Below are positions 22,625 to 35,200 of a DNA stretch of 46,635 bases, in pieces. The notes below the pieces were generated by a model that saw nothing but the letters and a program-made list of their open reading frames with translations, was not told the DNA's origin and searched no databases. The stretch covers positions 1-46,635 of the forward strand of contig MU266552.1 in NCBI GenBank assembly GCA_021014945.1, written 5' to 3'. Within the stretch, counting starts at the first letter, position 1. Each line of letters opens with the position of its first letter. A program made the position numbers and the translations under genes. The DNA is from Leucogyrophana mollusca. Taxonomy: Eukaryota > Basidiomycota > Agaricomycetes > Boletales.

Positions 22625-24770
22625 ACGGACCGGTCGTAGTATCACTAGTTCTATCGCTATTTTCACCGTATAGATTCACATTTTCTGTTGTTAGGATTCC
22701 CAACCGTTGATCAGAAAGATGACCTCCGGGGCACCGTCGGGTCTTCATTGAACTCATTGAGCTTGCACAGCGTGACCTTGACGGGTTCGCCACATTTCAC
22801 CGTCCTCCGGTTGAGGGAAGTTGTCTTCTGTATGACGAATCTTACGATCAGTGACACTCCACGAGCGTGTTGCACCACCCCTCACCCCTCCCGCCAAGTG
22901 CACAAAATACTTTACCTTCGGCAGACAAAGTGTGCCCGAGGGGATAATAGGTCCGATATATCGTCCGTTATGCATGGCTGGGTCACGCCCCAAGGTGAAG
23001 AAATGTCTGGAGCGCATCCCCCGAGCCTGTGCTCTAAGATATTTGTATAAGAGCAGTGTGTCGGAGAAATGGATTTCCGCCGGTATTTCCGAATCTCAAC
23101 GAGGTTCGTTGGCCCATGATGGGTTATATGGGGGATAAAGTCGAACACCCAGTGGTCTCGATACCGGCCCCGCCAAGTGCTGACCGGATCTATGTGACCA
23201 GGATATTAAACTGCCGAAGACCCGGCTCTGGGGCCGCAACATTGGTGGCCCACGGTGTCGATATTGGTCCCCTGGGCGAGCTGTTCTCCTCGGTGATCAT
23301 GACTATCTCTTCCGACATTCAACGGTGGAATTAAAAATACTTCCAGACGGGTCTTCCAACCCTGACTCGATTGTCGGATGAACAGATTGCCAATATATTT
23401 TCCCTCCTGGATGTAAATGCCATGCTCGCTTCAAATCAGCTGGATGGGGGGACTAGCGGATTAGTCACGCATCAGGGTAGTGGAAGAGGAAAGAACCCGC
23501 CTATTAAAACTACTGTAGGGCTGGGCTCCCTACGTGGATACCAGATGCTCTTCGCTGGCAGTCTCGTTGATGAGGTGGCCGGTGAGAAATAATCAGTCCA
23601 TATCGCGCCGGGGAGCTCAGCCATCATACCACAAAGCTGCAGAGTGTCCTGCTTTAGGCGGATGTCAACTCAATCGAACTAAGCGAGTTTTCTTTCAGTG
23701 AGAGACTAAACAGCCAACAACAGAAGACGAAATAATCACGGCGTGACATAGACCTCGGTTTGAGATAATCCAGGGATGACGTGAGTACTCCTGCTCATGG
23801 TCAATAACTCGAACCATGGAGATGCTCCGAAGAAAGGCGAGTGATTCTTACTGGATCGCCTGCCCTCTATCTGAATGTTGATGAGTGTCATTTTCCAACA
23901 ACGTTGCCCACCAGTGACGGCTGCTCCCATCAGTGACTTCGACATTATGGTAGGTCTTGAGATTGTTCAGGATTCGCAATTGCATCCACATGGTATTGTA
24001 CTCCCGAGCGAACTGCGGACTCATACTCGTGATAAAACGGATCTCGATCACGGAAGAAGGCCACGCTGGCAAAGTCCCGGCCTGCAGGGATTCGGGATTG
24101 CACCAAGGTGACAACCAATCACGAGAGCGTGCCGAAGGGCGGTTCGTTGCCAGGTCGGGTTAAGCTGCTGTGCGAGTTGAGGTGGCACCGTGTCAGATTC
24201 AGCCACTGGAGAAAACGCACCGCACCCACTGACCTGGCTTTGCGGTAATGACTAGCAGACAACATGATTGTTGTCACCGCAGACGTCCTGACTGAGGAAT
24301 ACTCCACCAACTCCCATCTCGCCACGAGGCCGTCGATAGCTGTCATTAGGCGACTCTGACCGTGAGAGTTAGCTGTCAGGTGGACTCGGAGCATCGGGAG
24401 GCCTTCGTGCAGTGTATTTACACAGCTATGCACATGGGGCCAGACGGCGACCTACAAGGACTATCTCCTCACGGCCAGCATAACAGCGGAGAGTAATATT
24501 TCCGGGACATACCAAGCTTGCCATTCACTAGAATTAGATCGATATCCGGGGTCATCGGGAATGGATTCAGTCTGCTGTCGCCCGTTCCTGGCCGGTAAAC
24601 ACCACTGGACCATGAACAAAAATGCTATAATATGAGGCGGGTAATAGTCGATGCATTCTAGTACGTACGGACACAAGCACTGGAACAGGGGGGACAGGAG
24701 AACCCAAGATGCAAGAGACGGCAGTGAAAACCCTAGATGTCCTAGCCGAGAATGGTATGTCCTCCAAAGG
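22625..24770. other. 2.1-kb region between DNM1 and BCS1-like gene, fragmentary coding signals only
   Basis: Protein-like stretches occur on both strands but do not assemble. Minus strand: exon-like 22827-22711 preceded by an open segment ending at donor 22916 (see separate entry), and around 23736-24114 (NTMWMQLRILNNLKTYHNVE). Plus strand: 23371-23592 (LTRLSDEQIANIFSLLDVN). None matches a family I can name. This may be one or two decayed genes. Confidence 0.4.
22711..23017 (-). CDS. Possible 3' end of an unidentified minus-strand gene
   Basis: Two open segments join cleanly: one ends at 22916 with donor GTAAAG, and the other runs 22827-22711 after a CATACAG acceptor. The product would include RHFFTLGRDPAMHNGRYIG, then TVKCGEPVKVTLCKLNEFN and a stop 87 bp after the DNM1 stop on the opposite strand. 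A different frame is also open through the first segment, so the upstream part is unresolved. Family unknown. Confidence 0.22.
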
Positions 24771-27700
24771 TCAAGGTTCTGCTGTTTGCTGGCCCTTGAC
24801 GGCCACCCATTTCTCCTTCCCGGCCTCCTTGGCAGCGTCGTCAGCTGCTGCGGTGGAGTCGCCGGCGGGCTTGTCGGGCTCTTCTTCCGAGGTGATGCTC
24901 TCCTCAGTGTCGGCTTCGATACCGCCGTTGCTAGTATCAGACTCAGAGCTTGACGACGATCCGCTCAACGAGATCTGGATTGGTGCCGCGGATATAGGGG
25001 TGCTGGTCCCACTGGTATTTATGGATTCTTCAAGCTTGATAGCGGTCTCGGCGCGCAGGGCTTTCTTGGCCTTGGCTCGAGCTTCCTTACGCTCAGCTTT
25101 CTGTCAGGAGGTGAGTATCCTCGCCGTTATAGCTATGGCCATAACCCCACCTCTTTGGCTTCCTTCTCTTCTTGCTTTAATGGGAAGTGATCAGTACGAT
25201 GCGTCTCGGATGCTGTCAGGTGTCAGCCTTTCAGCTTACCTCTTTCGCAGCCTTCTCTTCTTTCTGGATTGGGTTGTGAGCATTGGTTCAATCTTGAGTA
25301 TATGGGGTTGATTACCTCTTTACGCTCCTTTTCTTCCGCCTGACCAGTGAATCAGCGGGGCTGTAAATGATTTGTTGACCCAACGCACCTCTTTCTTCTC
25401 CTTGGCCTCACGCTGAGAAGTTTTGAGTGCGGTTCAAGCGTAGGTAGCGTATCTGGGACTCACCTCCGCCTTCTCTTTCTTGAGCTTTTCGCGAGTCTCC
25501 CGTTCTTGGATGACCCTAAAGATATGTCAAATCACCTGTCAAGCCACTAAGGCCGAGGATCGTACCATTCGTCGACTTCCTCGACACATTCACGTGGTCG
25601 AACCTTGTTCTTCAGGAGGTACCCTTGTAAGGCGGCGACCTATGAACGAAGCGGACAGGGGTCAAGACCCAGAACCTGCACAGCAAAGCCAGGCACATAC
25701 ACTGAGCTCATTCTCCGGGATAGCGTCAGCGAAACGCTTAGCAAGCTCTGAAATTTCAGCTTCGTCAAGGACGGGGATTGCATGCCCAGGTGCTTTGCGC
25801 TTGGGCAAAGGCAGGTTCTTCTGCGAAGCATCCACTTTCTCATCAGAAGACGCTGTGGCAGAGGGCGCAGGCACGCCGCCTTGAGGTTTGTGGGGGAAGA
25901 AGCACTTGAAAATGCCCTCGGCTTGCCATTTCGTGGCATGGGTAAAGTTGACCCAGACATCCATGCGGCCTGGCCGGCTCAGGGCAGGGTCGAGACGCTC
26001 GATATGGTTAGTTGTGGCAAAGAGGAGCCTGTTACGATGCATTATTAGAGAAGGGGTAGCATGTGTTGTATGGTGGTGATACATACCGGCCTTCCGCCGC
26101 AGCGACGCCATCAAGGCTGTTCAAAAGTCCACTCAAACTCAGCGTAGAGCCATCGTTAGTTTCAGGTGTCGGGGTTGTGGAAGATGTAGGCACCGTGGGA
26201 GCGCCGGTGGACGACGAATCACGACTAACGGAGCGCGTGAACGCAGCATCCAAATCCTCAAGAAGCAAGATACATCTGTGGCAAACGGATCAACACGGGC
26301 ACAGACACTTGCTGTGCGGTGACAAACCTGGATGGTACATGACCCATCAACGTTGTCAGCGTATTATCACTCATTCTAGAAGTATGGCGCGTTAATAATG
26401 TCCTTGAATGGTTCGGACACTCTTACCCCTTTGATGACAGGCTGACGACATAAATGTCAAGACCCAGTTCACCGGCCACTGTTGTTGACGAATCACGTTC
26501 AGCTTAATACTACAAAGTGGATCAAAAGGTCCATACACGAGTGGATCAATGATGTCTTGCCGCTGGATGGGCGTGAGTAATTAGAGGTATGGTTTGGGAA
26601 GAATCTACGGACCTTCCTGGAACACCGTGTAGGAGATATCCGCGCCGGAAAGGAATGCCTGCGGGGGCCATTAGTTAAATTTCAAGCAAGCGCACATCTC
26701 ACGAACCTCTTTCAGCATACCTACAAATTTCAATCAGTGTTCTGATAGCGCACAGTTCCGCGATCAAACTCACCACTCTTCTGAGCAGAGAAAGTCTTTA
26801 CAGTCCGCCAAGAGCATGTCTTTGACCCCTGGCTGCAAGACAATGGAGCTCATCGGACGCTTCTGGCGAGCTCCATTCCAGCGCCAGCATCCATAGGTGC
26901 TTCGAAAAAAGATCAATGAGATAGGCCCTTCCTAATGTATTCGACGCCACAACTCACGTGTCGGCCATGAAGATGTGCACCCGGTGCTCAGCATCCTTCT
27001 CGTACTCGCGCTTGGCTTCAAGTACCAGCTTCTTGAGGATGTCATTGTTACGAGCGACGACACTGCAATGTCATGTCAGTATAACATGTTGATTGCGGTG
27101 CAGACAAACATTTATACCTGATCTTAAGAGACGACCCGTGTCCATAATCTGGGTAACGCTTTGTGCGCGTTATCTATGAAGATGGGTCAGCAAAAGCTCC
27201 GAGGACTTCAATGAATTGTGCCGTTGGTGTACATACCCGAAGCCAATGGCCACGGTAATAAATGGTGTGAGTTGTGTCTGGGACAGATCATCAGCCACGT
27301 TACGGAACCTTTATGTGGTAATAACATACCTAAAGATGGCATGAAACTTATTTTGCGCTTTCTGCGTCCGTGTACGAGAGAGTCATCATCATCATCGACT
27401 TCCTCTTCCTCTTCCAGGTCGCCGGTTGTTGACTGCGTGAGACCATTGCGACTGACGGTGCGTGTGGTTATTTCAAATTCTCGGCTGCGACCCCACGCTG
27501 GTTGCTGGATTATCGTTTAACGGCAGCTCCGGCCAAACTTTCGACATGGGGACAAACCTTGGAAAGCCAATGCATCAGCCTGTAAAGAGGTCAGTGGCGA
27601 TTCGTAGACGAGCATGAGATGTGATGTACCAGTCATATGGGTAATCCTCTTGGCTGAAGTGGGCAGTGAGGAAGAACGCTGCGGCGACCTCGTCAGCAAT

Positions 27701-27929
27701 AGCAGTACCCTCGGACCTGTCAGCTTACAGTCCACAAATCCATTCCAGGCCGATACAGATGCCCTTCTGGCTGTCTCGACCGTTCCGCCGATAACTACCA
27801 GTTTCTGTGGGCAAGTGTGTGGCATAAGGCATGTATTATAAATATGGGGAGGAAGGTGCGTACGAGGGTATCCTGAATCGCATTAGTGTTCATTCCCAGT
27901 GGGGACAACATGTTTTTCAGTGCGTCCAT
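24771..27929 (-). CDS. BCS1-type mitochondrial AAA ATPase with extended coiled tail
   Basis: Member of the BCS1 group, whose founder translocates the folded Rieske protein for complex III assembly. The 23-exon, 656-residue model closes in phase: 27929-27864, 27804-27729, 27678-27630, 27579-27558, 27504-27330, 27277-27237, 27173-27118, 27062-26958, 26899-26774, 26720-26707, 26658-26613, 26562-26537, 26478-26427, 26375-26328, 26275-26087, 26028-25701, 25639-25566, 25515-25464, 25412-25389, 25339-25316, 25263-25240, 25174-25151, 25100-24771. The BCS1_N region has [16 protein letters not shown] and YYRGHWLR. The AAA motor shows Walker A GVPGSGKT (255-262), Walker B ILLLEDLD (303-310), a Ser/Thr-rich insert, sensor ATTN (368-371) and RPGR (382-385). 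After the motor comes a Lys/Glu-rich helix (about 500-560), largely from four 24-nt exons, and an acidic Ser-rich end. Agarics carry many such paralogues, so orthology to Bcs1 itself is not claimed. Confidence 0.93.
25151..25412 (-). repeat. Array of four 24-nt exons, each coding one 8-residue charged unit
   Basis: Exons 25412-25389, 25339-25316, 25263-25240 and 25174-25151 are each exactly 24 nt, all phase 0 at both ends, and code [24 protein letters not shown] and QEEKEAKE. Each exon ends in AAAGAG before GT. The introns between them are 49, 52 and 65 nt, with 51 and 50 nt introns flanking the array. The pattern implies tandem exon duplication inside the BCS1-like tail. Confidence 0.88.
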
Positions 27930-30900
27930 GGTGAGACGAGTTGGGGGCGAAATAGAGGGAGGTAAGAAGCGCACTGCAGCCCGCCACGGTCGGTCTTTTA
28001 AGGTCTTTATTAGCGCCTCGTGTCCACAAATATAATAACAGGGTAGCGGATAGTCAACATATTATAACGGTATCAATATCGGGACACTTCCCCGATAAAA
28101 AGGTGAGCATAATAACTGTTCTGGCGTGCGATCTGGAGAGGTATTAGGGCACGGCTGAGCCAAAATGGGCGTGGACACTTGGGCAGTCGCTGCACAGCAG
28201 ATAAGGTCCCATTTCGCTAAATGACCGGAGGAGGTCCACATGTATTTCTCAGCTGACACGCCAGCATGAACGCATGCGAGTTACGTCCCGCAGCCTCAAG
28301 TTTTTGTACTCTGGGCATGGTCAAATAGTCACCAAATGACCCAGCTTGGCCTACATTACAAGGCGCTATTACACGGTTTCAGTCTCAGTGAACTCGCGGC
28401 GATTGCGAGCACGCCCTGTAGCCGTGGCGGAGCAATCTCAGACTTCTGGCTTGTTACGGCATCTTTCTTGGAGGATACTCACTGTCAGGTACTAGCGTGA
28501 CCCATCTGGTGCCACGAGTCGCAGGTTCAGATCTCAGAGTCAGACGCGGTCGGACTTAAGCTTCGCTGCGACTCAGTGGGGGGCGCAGTTGAGGCCTCGG
28601 ACAGAAGAACTTTTTTGCGAAAGCTTTTCAGTGTATATACAGTCGGACCGCTCGAAGCAACGCCGCAGCGATAGCTGTGGACTGAACAAAACCATTCGAC
28701 GACTTCCTGGTACCCCGCGGCATCATAAATAGAATCAACACACGGGCGCTCGGCTGACGGCTAGTATGATTAATCTTGCGGATAAACTGAAGCCAATGAT
28801 TGGCCATAGCAACGCACGAGACAGAGGACTGGGGACTCAGAGAGACAAGTCATACGCCATCTCAGCTCTCGGTTCGATTCTCAGGAAGGCACTGGAAGAA
28901 TACCAGGGACCTGATGAAAAATGGAGCCCTGTTGGAACGCACCCCCGAATGGACAATGACCAGAAGGCCAGATTCACGTCGAATCTTCGGGCGGTTAAGG
29001 ACCAAGGTTGGGGATAGTGACTGTGGCACCAATCCCCCGGAGAACGGCGCACAGCAAGTTCAAGTTGGCGTAGTCATCATACTTACCTTAGATAGGTAGT
29101 CGTATATGGCTCACGATCACTAACTTGCTGGGGCACCCACAGATTTCAGCCTCCTACCCCGCAAACAGCCTTTGGCCTTAAGGAAGCTGCGTGTCTTGTA
29201 TTGATCGCGCTAGACATCTGACATGGGCGCCGAAACTATGACTGCGCCACTGTGCACGTCGTCAACCAGCACCGGCCCCCTGTCTTTTCGGCTGCGAAAC
29301 TGACTTGGAGTCGAACGCTGTACACTCTGATGCAACTCCCGGACACGCGGCAACTCATCTTCTTCCGGCGTCTGCAGCATCGGGGAGAGGCTCCGCGCGT
29401 CTACACCTTTCCCCCGGCGCTCGAACCTGCGGAGTGATCCAGTGAGCCGCACGTTATTTTCAAAGTGGAAAGTGGAGATCTCACGAACGTGTGTATGCGG
29501 CGCCAGCTAATATAATATTTCGCGGCGGGTATCAGAGTGATTGCGAAACTGACAGCTAGGGGCGGAAGGCGTCGGAGCACAAAGGCACTGACAGTCAAGG
29601 GCTGGAAGTTGGGACCATAATGAGACCATTAAAGTCAAACACAGGTCTTCTACCAGAACCAGATACCAAGACAGGCATGATGAGAGCAGCACACACCTCA
29701 TATCGATGCGCCACAACACAGAAATCAACACTGTATAAGACGTGCAGCACTCCACCTGGCGTATGTTTCAGCCACCATCATTAATCCACAGCAATACCAG
29801 CGCATCGGAACATCTCGACGAAGCCAGGAGGGACAAGCGAGGACGCGGATCTTGCTATCGATGGTGAAATCAGTTTGCGGCCGGGGACACGTTGAACTCA
29901 AGAGACGAGGACGCGCATCCGAAGCAAACTCAGCGGAAGCGTCCGATAACTTAGTCCCTGAAGAGATGAAAGGCAGCATGCCCGATCCGTGTGTTTGGTT
30001 CGATCGTGGCTAGACCCTGTCGAGCGTTAAGATGTCCTCGACGAAGATAATCTTCAAACGTACTTCCTCCGGATTTGGGCCGCATCTAATCTTGGAGGGT
30101 GTACCTATATGTGGTGATATTATCTCGAACTTGCCCGTGGAAGGCGAGTATCTGGGAGAGGGCCAAACATCAATTGGGGTGTCGCGATGCGGTCCGCTGG
30201 AACAACTTAGTGGTCAAAGGTAACAGGGCTGAATCGACGTGAGTAGGCAGTCGAGAACGTGGATAGACCTGGTTTTGTGGTGCCATTTCCGTACGTAACG
30301 GAATGACGCACCCATCGAAAACGGCAATGATTAGGCACTTTGCATTTACAGCATCTTCGTCAATTCGATGGACTACGATTCGTCGAAACGTATCACATTG
30401 CTGAAGGGAACGCCCACGACTTTGCACGGCGAACTGTCAGTCCAGTGTTAGTGCTCCACAAGCCTGAGGGGGATAACTTGACGTACGGCAGTCTATGGTC
30501 CCATTACCTACGTCCATACTGTCAAGGGATGAGTAATAACACGGAACCCGCGGTTATCAGGAACGCGGAAGACCCATGGTCTCCAAAGTAGGCATGGGTA
30601 GGCTTCAGAGATGAGTCGTTTGTTTGTGCCACATCTTGCGCGGGAAATATGTGTTGAGCGCTCCGAGCGGGCCGCAGTTGCTGGCGGAGATGAAGGGGAA
30701 AGTTCAATGACGAGGTCAAGGTTGGGGAGAAAGGAAGGAGATGAATGTCGAATTGATATCAGATAAAAGGATCATGAGATATTTGTCTGATCCCGAAAGA
30801 ATCCAATTGATACACGGAGTCACAAGGCGGAATTTTTCTTGAGAAGAGGAAGAGGCGCATCACCAGCTCATGCGAGAAAAACTGAGACTGTAGTGCGCCC

Positions 30901-31241
30901 TTTGGAAATCCGTCACGAAGGTGAGTGTAAGTGCTGTCGGGACCGTAGTAATGGAAGGTCAGGTGACTGTCCAACTGGACATCCATTTTCCAAAACAACG
31001 TGTTTTCAAAAAACGAGGGAGGCGCACGGTGTACACTTCATAGTTCATTGCAGAAAGCGGTCCCTGGACCATGTACGTCTTGTCATTCGCGAGGAGATGC
31101 ATTGACACAATGCAGAAAGCGAGTAGTGCGAATTACCCAGTACGTGACTTGGAAGAAAGGGTTCTTTATAAACTGTAGCCATCAAACTCAGTATTGGGAC
31201 TATGAAACTCTCCACAGAAGGCAACGAGGAGCTTTACTCAC
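27930..31241. other. 3.3-kb stretch with no supported gene
   Basis: The first 340 bp are the BCS1-like 5' flank, with sequences repeated near 44-45 kb. Beyond 28.3 kb only scattered open segments occur: 28766-29017 (+), 29210-29980 (-) including a hydrophobic patch around 29450-29590, 30032-30223 (+) and 30759-30998 (-). None could be spliced into a model or matched to a family. Decayed genes or fast-evolving short ones are possible. Confidence 0.4.
27993..28270 (+). repeat. BCS1-like gene upstream sequence, duplicated near 44-45 kb
   Basis: The block GTCTTTTAAGGTCTTTATTA followed by GCGCCTCGT (27999 onward) recurs at about 43989. GGCTGAGCCAAAATGGGCG (28150) and GTCCACATGTATTTCTCAGC (28233) recur at about 45185 and 45215, all in the same orientation. 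The second site is interrupted by the fold-back element. Confidence 0.75.
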
Positions 31242-32043
31242 TTAATCTCTACGTAGAAGTCCGCCCATCTCTATGTCATCCGCGTCGTCCCGCGGAGGGG
31301 AGATGACCAGGCCCTCCGTCATCTCTCTCTTCACACATAGCTGTTCTGCGACAATCACTGTCCATGCCGACCCTGCTATCATAACAAGCCAGAAGAACAG
31401 GGACGTAGGAACCGAGGCGGAGTAATATGTGGTGAGGACAAGGTGAGTGAATACAAGTGTCAATGAAAAATCCAGGATGAGGCGTGGTCGTCGGATGAGC
31501 GTGTACAAATAATAGATACTGTGAAAGTGTATAATTCAGCGGAATCATCACAGACTGGTATATAGACACATACTCGGCTGAAGATGCAATCATCCAACAG
31601 AAAGCAATGACCCAGCCGCGTACTGGGTCCGTCCGTCCGTCCCATCGACCCTCCTCCCACCCCGCACCTACTTGCTTGCCACCACTCCATGCGCCGGCGT
31701 ATGAGCTCCATAGCCCTTCGCCCTGTACCCCGCGCACAGTCGGTCGTCCCGCCATTTCACGCCAATCCATAACCATTCCTAGAGCCATGTTTCTGCACTG
31801 GCAGTTGCGCTGAATAGGAAGAGGGGCTCACCAACATTAACAGCACCCCCTTCGTGCACCAATGAGCTGGGTTCCGCAAACATAGATAGTAATGGCGGAA
31901 TCAGAACCGACAGCGTAAGATAGTGGAGTGTCTGCATAGAAACAATCTGTCATAGAGTCAACTTGCAATCCCACAAGCCCAACGCCCGAACGCACCTGAG
32001 ATATCAACAATACTGGATCCCAGTTCTGCGGCCGTGGAGTCAT
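31242..32043 (-). CDS. SYS1: SYS1 family Golgi membrane protein
   Basis: Four-helix Golgi protein. In yeast Sys1 recruits the Arl3/Arl1 GTPase cascade to the trans-Golgi. Exons on the minus strand are 32043-31996, 31946-31832, 31778-31574 and 31518-31242, giving 214 residues in phase. The start MTPRPQNWDPVLLISQIVSM leads into TLHYLTLSVLIPPLLSMF. A soluble loop then holds DWREMAGRPTVRG and WSGGKQVGAGWEEGRWDGR, followed by RGWVIAFCWMIASSADIYYL, LYTLIRRPRLILDF, HLVLTTYYSASVPTSLFFW and AWTVIVAEQLCVKREM. All are hallmarks of fungal Sys1. The loop is longer than in yeast, as is usual in basidiomycetes. It shares a divergent promoter with the peptidase gene. Confidence 0.95.
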
Positions 32044-32272
32044 GATTGTCGTGAAACCTTGTGTACCTGCTAGGTACCCAGTGCCCGCCCGCAAGACTGA
32101 AAGGAAACGTTTAGTGAGGCCGGGGTGGCGGCGGTGCCACTAAAGCTTGTTCCGGCTCGCGTGGGTATACACTTACTACAGCCGCAGCTTGAGTTGCTGG
32201 CAGCGGAAGACGCTCGGTTCCGATCAAACTTGAACACTCCAGTTTCCAGCTTTCTGTCGGTGGCCAGCAGCT
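32044..32272. promoter_or_regulatory. Divergent promoter region between SYS1 and the dipeptidyl aminopeptidase
   Basis: Only 229 bp separate the two start codons, which point away from each other, so both promoters must lie in or overlap this segment. Both genes serve the Golgi and late secretory pathway. No clear TATA box is seen. Confidence 0.6.
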
Positions 32273-35200
32273 ATGCCGGTTACACCATCATACGAGCCTC
32301 TCTTGGGGGATGAAGGAGATGCTCGAGAAGACGCGACTTCTTCTAGACAGACTTTGAGAGGTCCCCCACGACCCGCGCTTCATATAAGGCCGCATGTGTA
32401 CTACGGCGAGGGTCCATTTGACCCCCCAAGTTCAGATGACGAGGCCGAAGTTCTTTTGGAGAAGAGTGGCCACCGCAACTCTATTACAGCTGAACGAGGG
32501 GTATTTGATGACTCTGACCCGGGGAATGGGCTGGTTGTCGGTCACAAGGTACGTTATCCTAATACTCGGCATAATCCTACGAATTCAATAGTGTACATCT
32601 TAAATGCAGAGACCAGCAACCCTTCGCTGGCTGGTAATATCGCTTGCATCGCTGGTTCTGTTATCAGCAGCCATAGGAATTGTTGCCGCAACCACCTTGT
32701 ACAACGGAAAGCCCTATCGTGCACCAGGTGCTCAGAAGATTACCATGGATCATGTTTTCAATGGGACATTCTCTCCTTCGATGAAGGGCTTGAATTGGGT
32801 TCCTGAAGGTCAGGTGGCTTGCTATTCTGTCTAGCGGTGGGCTAAAAGGCCCTACAGCCGGCGATGGGGTATTCTCGATCTTTCAGGATTATCAAATCAA
32901 GCTCATCGACCTGAAAACCAACACAACGACCACGCTAGTGTCCATGACTGATGTCAAAGACGTACAGTACCCAGTTTCTACTTTCTTTGATCTCAGCTTA
33001 GGAGTTGCCTACAGCAAAGTGGCAAAACTGTTTACTGGGCTGATTGGAAACTGTCAGCGGACATGAAGTATATACTCGTGAAAGCAGATCGTGTCAAGGT
33101 AGTGGTCGTCTGGAGACTTGCGTGCGCCTATTTACTGACGGCTACCTTAAAGCAATGGCGCCATTCTAGCTTTGGTAATTATTATGTGCATAACTTAGAG
33201 ACAAAGGCGACCTTCCCCATCGTCCCGCCTTCGCATCCCCCGGTGACGGCGTACGCTACCTGGTCACCCACGGGTCAGTCGATCGCGTTTGTGGCTTCCA
33301 ATGACCTTTACGTCCTCCCCTCACCGTCGTAAGTTATCCTAGAATTTTTATTTGGATCTAGCACTAGAAATCACGGACGATATTTCTTCACAGCGCCTCC
33401 ACGTCTCCAATCCGTATTACCACTACCGGTAATACCTCCTTGTTCCATGGTGTCCCTGACTGGATCTACGAGGAGGAAGTCTTTGAGGATGAGTTCGCTC
33501 TTTGGTGGTCTCCTGACTCTTCAAAGCTCGCTTTCCTCAGCCTCGACGAAACTGCTGTTGACGAGTACACGTTCCCCGTTTACAATCCCACCGACAATGC
33601 CTCCACCGTTAATCCGTATACCAAGGACGTTGTCATCAAATACCCTAAGCCCGGCTACAACAATCCCCTTGCTTCTGTCAATGTCTTTGATCTTGGCCGC
33701 TACCTCGCAGGAGGAGAGGCTTCGGCAGGCGTATACCCAGTGACAGATGCCATATCCGAGCTCAACTGGGAGGGACGCTTCCCTGTTGACAACAGCGTCA
33801 TCACGGAAGTTACATGGGTAGGTAATGCGACCTTAATTGTAAAGGAGGTCAACCGCGCTGCAGATAGCGGCAATGTGGTTCTCTTCAACACGAACAGCGA
33901 ACGTAAAGCCACAGGGGTGGTTGTTCGAAAGCTTGGAAAAGATGGCGAGGAAGACGATGGCGGTTGGATAGAAGGGGTTAGTGAATTATACCACGACCTA
34001 CCTTCGGTCCCTCATTCTCATGTTCCGTGTTTTAGGGTCAGAACATCCACGCTCTCCCTGAAAGTCTATTGTCTGGTAGTTCCTCCGCGTACCTGGATAT
34101 TATACCTTCCAAGGACGGATACAACCATATCGCCCTCTTTGAACCCGCTGACTCGAGCACGCCTCGCTTCCTGACTTCCGGAGCTTGGGAGGTCACAGGC
34201 GGCATTCAAGCAGTTGACGCCCAAAGAGGGCTGGTGTGAGCTCCAAAATATTAATGTCCGCTTGCGTTCCATTCTGACTTCATTTTCACAGATATTTCCA
34301 AGCTGCGCGGCCATCGGTCGAGCGTCACATATACTCTGTCCCGATCTCCTTAGGCGATTCATCTAACCCTGTGGAGCCTACCCCCCTCACAGATGAGTCA
34401 ACGCCGTCTTCGTACACCGCCAGCTTCTCGCCTGGCTCCGGATTCTATCTGCTGAATTATCAGGGTCCGAGTGCCCCTTGGCAGAGAGTTATTCAGGTTG
34501 ATAATACGGGTATATACATCACCTCCTATCATATCTCAAGGAAGAGATCCGCATTAATGATTCTTTTCCAGACTTCGATTATGTCTTGACGGACAATGCA
34601 AAACTGAACACGACATTGAGCCTATTCGAGACACCTGTGGTCACATATTCGACCATCGACAGCGAGGGTTATGGTGCGTGTATCGCAATGGTAATCACGG
34701 CACCTTGACCCTAACAATGTGCCCAGAACTCAACGTGAAAGAGATGCGGCCACCGCGGATGGATGATTCCGGACGGACGAAATATGCTGTTTTGTTCTTT
34801 GTGTATGGTAACATCAACAAACTTTAACTCAGACCCCACTAATGTCTTTTGCACAGGTATGGCGGTCCTGGGAGCCAACAAGTGAACATGAATTACAAGC
34901 GTGATTGGCATGAATACCTGGTTTGCACACTACAATATATCGTCGTTGTAGTCGACGGGCGCGGGACGGGATTCAAAGGGAGAACACTCCGCAATCCCGT
35001 GAGGAATAATCTTGGGTACTGGGAGACTCAAGACCAGATCAACGCTGCACGGTATGTTTCTTATACTTGTATTTCCCGTTGTCGCTCGTGCTCACTGTGA
35101 ATAGCATATGGGCTGGGAAGGATTATGTCGACCCGAAACGCATCGGCGTCTGGGGTTGGGTGAGTGTCTATCAACATGGCTTGCATCCCGCGGGACTGAG

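Noticed and set aside
27993..28040. Terminal repeat of a retrotransposon upstream of the BCS1-type gene
   Set aside because: The block recurs near 44 kb only as part of a duplicated upstream region; no TG..CA ends, primer-binding site or polyprotein fragments were found.
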